Shown here: positions 4,153-6,154 of the stretch, in pieces
How the letters are laid out: each line of letters begins with the position of its first letter
Position numbering within the stretch: position 1 is the first letter of the stretch
The notes under the pieces: generated by a model
Told to the model about the DNA's origin: nothing
Database searches by the model: none
What the model saw: the letters and a program-made list of their open reading frames with translations, nothing else
Position numbers and translations under genes: made by a program
Assembly (NCBI GenBank): GCA_027348305.1
Contig: DAIEPS010000116.1
Location: forward strand, 1-6,154
Direction of reading: 5' to 3'
Source of the DNA: Anaerolineaceae bacterium
GTDB taxonomy: Bacteria; Chloroflexota; Anaerolineae; Anaerolineales; Anaerolineaceae
Length of the DNA: 6,154 nt

Positions 4153-5727
4153 TTACCGACTGCATTTATTATCGGCAAGAATGACACCAGACGCACTGGA
4201 ATAGAGGGTATCCAACTGGTTTTGCAGGGCTGCGACATCCGCGGAGGAGACGGCGTTAGGAAGCTGCTCAAACCTATGGGTCGCAACCGGGTCAAACAAA
4301 ACCAGTACAGCACATTGTGTGTGGATCAAGTTATCCAGTGAGGACTGATCGCTGACGGAGAGTGTATAAGCACTGCGGTTGGTGTAAAACAGGAGGATAT
4401 CCGGCGCGTTGGTGATCAACGGACGGTCCTGCGGAAGGGCGACCTCACCAGTGAGGATGGGATTCTCCTTCCAGATCGGGTAGGTATATCCGTTGGGATA
4501 ATTTCCCACAACAATCGGGTAGGCCATGAAAGGCTGGAAGTTGAAAACTACAAAGAATGCAGCGATCAGAATCCCGATCAATGGCATTGTGATGCGCGGG
4601 TGGACTATACGCGAGATGAGCAGCGCGCAGGTGAGCAGCAGGCTGTAATACACCGGGATAAGGGGAGCCAGCATGCGGTCATCGATGGAAATGATCTCGG
4701 TGGACACTGAGTAGATGACCAGCAGCACCGCCATGTAAGCGGCGATTACGACCGAGAGTGCAAGTGCCAGCGTTTCACCACTTCCGCGCTCGGAGGTTTT
4801 TGGTTTTTTGAGCGAAAGGAAAAGCCCGATCACGATCACAGCCGCCAAAAAGAGCAGCAAAATGGGGCGAAACAGGTCCGCACTCACGCCAGGAATCATG
4901 TTGGTGCGGTAGGGCAGCCAATATTTGAGCACCACTACAGCCTGTGAGGCAAACTGGCTGACCTTTGCGGTGAATGAGAAATCCATTGAATAGGTTCTAG
5001 AGCCGACACTGTATTTTGACAACAACTGCTGCCCAACCCAGACCAGCATGGGCATAAAGCTGACAATGCCATATTTCAACAGGTCGCGAACCCGTCCGCG
5101 CAGCGGTTTATTTGACAGCAGTGCTATGCACAAGACTCCGGCTGCTGGGAACGCCACAAAGGCGTAGCGCGTGAGCAGGGCCAGGGCAGCCAAAAAAGCT
5201 GAAAGGATCAGCCATTTGGTAGAGTCCACTTTAAGTGCATAGATTAGAAGAAGGAACCCAGGGATGCCAAGCACCATTGCCAGGGGATCTGACATGATGC
5301 TGGTAAAACTGACCCCCAGTGCCGGGGTGGTGGTGATCATCACGGCGAAGCAAAGTGAGACCCAAAAAGATCGGGTGATGAGATACAGCAGCCATCCGCT
5401 GGCAGCGATGAGTGCGGCAAAGAAGACGATATCCATCACGCGGGCGGCGGTAATTAGATCGATTTTGAGGAGTGCAAACAGGCTCAGGAAAACGGAGTAG
5501 AAGGGGGCGAAGATCATGAGAGGGGCGAAGCCGCCGTTTGGGTTGAACAGACCCAGGCCTCTGCCGGCAGCGAAATTCCGCGCCGCGGAAAGGTAAGCGG
5601 CCGAGTCGCTGAATCCCCAGGGTGCATATTTTGTGCAGTCTGCGATATACCAGCCTGCACCCAGCGAAACCAGGGCAAGCAGGGCTAGAAAGATCACTTT
5701 TTGATGTTTTTGCACAAATGCCGACAT
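4153..5727 (-). CDS. GT-C fold membrane glycosyltransferase-like protein (family 39/ArnT-like)
   Basis: This 524-residue polytopic membrane protein has about twelve hydrophobic segments between residues 9 and 396, followed by a soluble C-terminal part (about 400-524). The first extracytoplasmic loop after TM1 carries F-S-D41-S-A-A-Y-L-S-A-A-R-N...G-R-G, the acidic loop motif of GT-C enzymes that use lipid-linked sugar donors. Later marks are M-S-D147-P-L-A, L-T-R187-Y-A and D349-D-R-M-L-A-P-L-I-P, all familiar from the PMT_2/ArnT-like group. The C-terminal part contains NAPDILLFYTNRSAY, typical of such proteins in Anaerolineae. The likely role is transfer of a sugar from a polyprenyl-phosphate donor to a surface acceptor; the acceptor is unknown. 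The start at 5727 is chosen because GGTGA lies 4 nt upstream and TM1 follows closely. An in-frame extension to 5859 would overlap the preceding gene and adds a charged, non-conserved segment. The upstream gene ends 16 nt before the ATG, so the two are probably co-transcribed. Confidence 0.85.
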   Translation of the reverse strand: MSAFVQKHQKVIFLALLALVSLGAGWYIADCTKYAPWGFSDSAAYLSAARNFAAGRGLGLFNPNGGFAPLMIFAPFYSVFLSLFALLKIDLITAARVMDIVFFAALIAASGWLLYLITRSFWVSLCFAVMITTTPALGVSFTSIMSDPLAMVLGIPGFLLLIYALKVDSTKWLILSAFLAALALLTRYAFVAFPAAGVLCIALLSNKPLRGRVRDLLKYGIVSFMPMLVWVGQQLLSKYSVGSRTYSMDFSFTAKVSQFASQAVVVLKYWLPYRTNMIPGVSADLFRPILLLFLAAVIVIGLFLSLKKPKTSERGSGETLALALSVVIAAYMAVLLVIYSVSTEIISIDDRMLAPLIPVYYSLLLTCALLISRIVHPRITMPLIGILIAAFFVVFNFQPFMAYPIVVGNYPNGYTYPIWKENPILTGEVALPQDRPLITNAPDILLFYTNRSAYTLSVSDQSSLDNLIHTQCAVLVLFDPVATHRFEQLPNAVSSADVAALQNQLDTLYSSASGVILADNKCSR

Positions 5728-5743
5728 GGCTTCACCAATGTGT

Positions 5744-6154
5744 TTATTGTTCAGAAAAAGTATACACAATTTGATCGTTTTGATCGGTGAGTTCCACCAA
5801 TCCCAGCAAGGCAGCCTGTTGCCTGACCTGTTCAAGGTTAGGGTAAGCCGAGGAATCAATGACGATATATCTCACACCCAATATTTTCAACAATTCAACC
5901 GAATGCTCATCAGGAAACAGGTCAAGAACCGGTTGGATCTCAAGATATTGGATGGGCTGGTTGGCATTAAAGAAACCGCCGACAAAGGGTTTCTTGTTAA
6001 AAAGGGAATAATAAATGAAAGACTGGTCTGTGTCTTCGCTGAACGGCATCTGCACCATCGCACCGTCATCAGACTGAGCAGCGAGCCACAGGTCCACAGG
6101 GCGGGGTTGGGGCTGCGATAATGCCTGGCTGTAGCTGCCGGGGTAAAACTCGAA
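5744..6154 (-). CDS. C-terminal part of a membrane glycosyltransferase-like protein
   Basis: The frame is open to the right edge of the window, so the N-terminal part is missing; 136 residues are visible, ending at TAA 5746-5744. A GTG at 6097-6095 could be taken as a start, but the frame continues upstream with plausible sequence (FEFYPGSYSQ) and no ribosome binding site precedes it, so I read it as internal. The visible part has no membrane segment. It shows P-V-D-L-W-L-A-A-Q then G-A-M-V-Q-M-P-F, K-K-P-F-V-G-G-F-F and L-G-V-R-Y-I-V-I-D. This is the layout of the extracytoplasmic C-terminal domain of polytopic GT-C/YfhO-like proteins (WL...P..GAV...PF ... KP.VNG ... LGVRYVV). It is probably the first visible gene of an operon with the GT-C gene 16 nt downstream. 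The family assignment is by motif pattern only. Confidence 0.7.
   Translation of the reverse strand, partial: FEFYPGSYSQALSQPQPRPVDLWLAAQSDDGAMVQMPFSEDTDQSFIYYSLFNKKPFVGGFFNANQPIQYLEIQPVLDLFPDEHSVELLKILGVRYIVIDSSAYPNLEQVRQQAALLGLVELTDQNDQIVYTFSEQ

Noticed and set aside
5728..5859. N-terminal extension of the GT-C protein to an ATG at 5859
   Set aside because: It would overlap the preceding gene by over 100 nt and adds a segment before TM1 with no family resemblance; the start at 5727 has a ribosome binding site.
5726..6121. Plus-strand frame of 131 codons
   Set aside because: It is antisense to the glycosyltransferase-like C-terminal gene, which has recognisable motifs and good operon spacing.

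Overview
This window looks like a chromosomal segment of an uncultured or little-studied bacterium, most plausibly of the phylum Chloroflexota (class Anaerolineae). That assignment is inference. It rests on secreted proteins and lipoproteins carrying Thr/Pro-rich (TPT, ATP) linkers, on a GT-C membrane protein pair of a type common in that group, and on clear sigma70-like promoters. No marker gene fixes the taxonomy.

Layout, left to right. At 2-289 (+) is the C-terminal end of a RadC/UPF0758 JAB-domain protein. At 379-936 (+) is a small secreted protein of unknown function with a Thr/Pro-rich tail. From 937 to 1440 there is no protein gene. This stretch holds a 115-bp repeat element with inverted ends (953-1067), a strong promoter, a CAT-anticodon tRNA gene (1163-1234) with its terminator, a second degenerate copy of the tRNA 3' part plus terminator (1278-1340), a small palindrome with the same arms as the 115-bp element (1360-1384), and a terminator serving the opposite strand. 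At 1457-2320 (-) is an exported chymotrypsin-family (S1) serine protease with a complete catalytic triad. From 2321 to 2914 there is no gene, apart from a likely promoter for the protease and a second diverged copy of the repeat seen near 1004-1050.

From 2915 to the right edge everything is on the minus strand. A predicted lipoprotein (2915-4072) joins a LamG/GH16-like beta-sandwich to a C-terminal domain with a Cys...His...Glu arrangement that may be a transglutaminase-like or papain-like fold. It has its own strong promoter at 4095-4122. Upstream of it is a two-gene unit: the C-terminal part of one membrane glycosyltransferase-like protein (5744 to the edge) and a complete GT-C type protein of 524 residues (4153-5727), separated by 16 nt.

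Functionally the theme is the cell surface: secreted and lipid-anchored proteins plus polytopic glycosyltransferase-like proteins. The genes do not form an obvious single pathway, and I do not see a convincing undescribed multi-gene system. The most interesting points are the tRNA 3'-end/terminator duplication with flanking palindromic repeats, the two-domain lipoprotein, and the S1 protease, whose signal-peptide cleavage site coincides with the position of the mature N-terminus.
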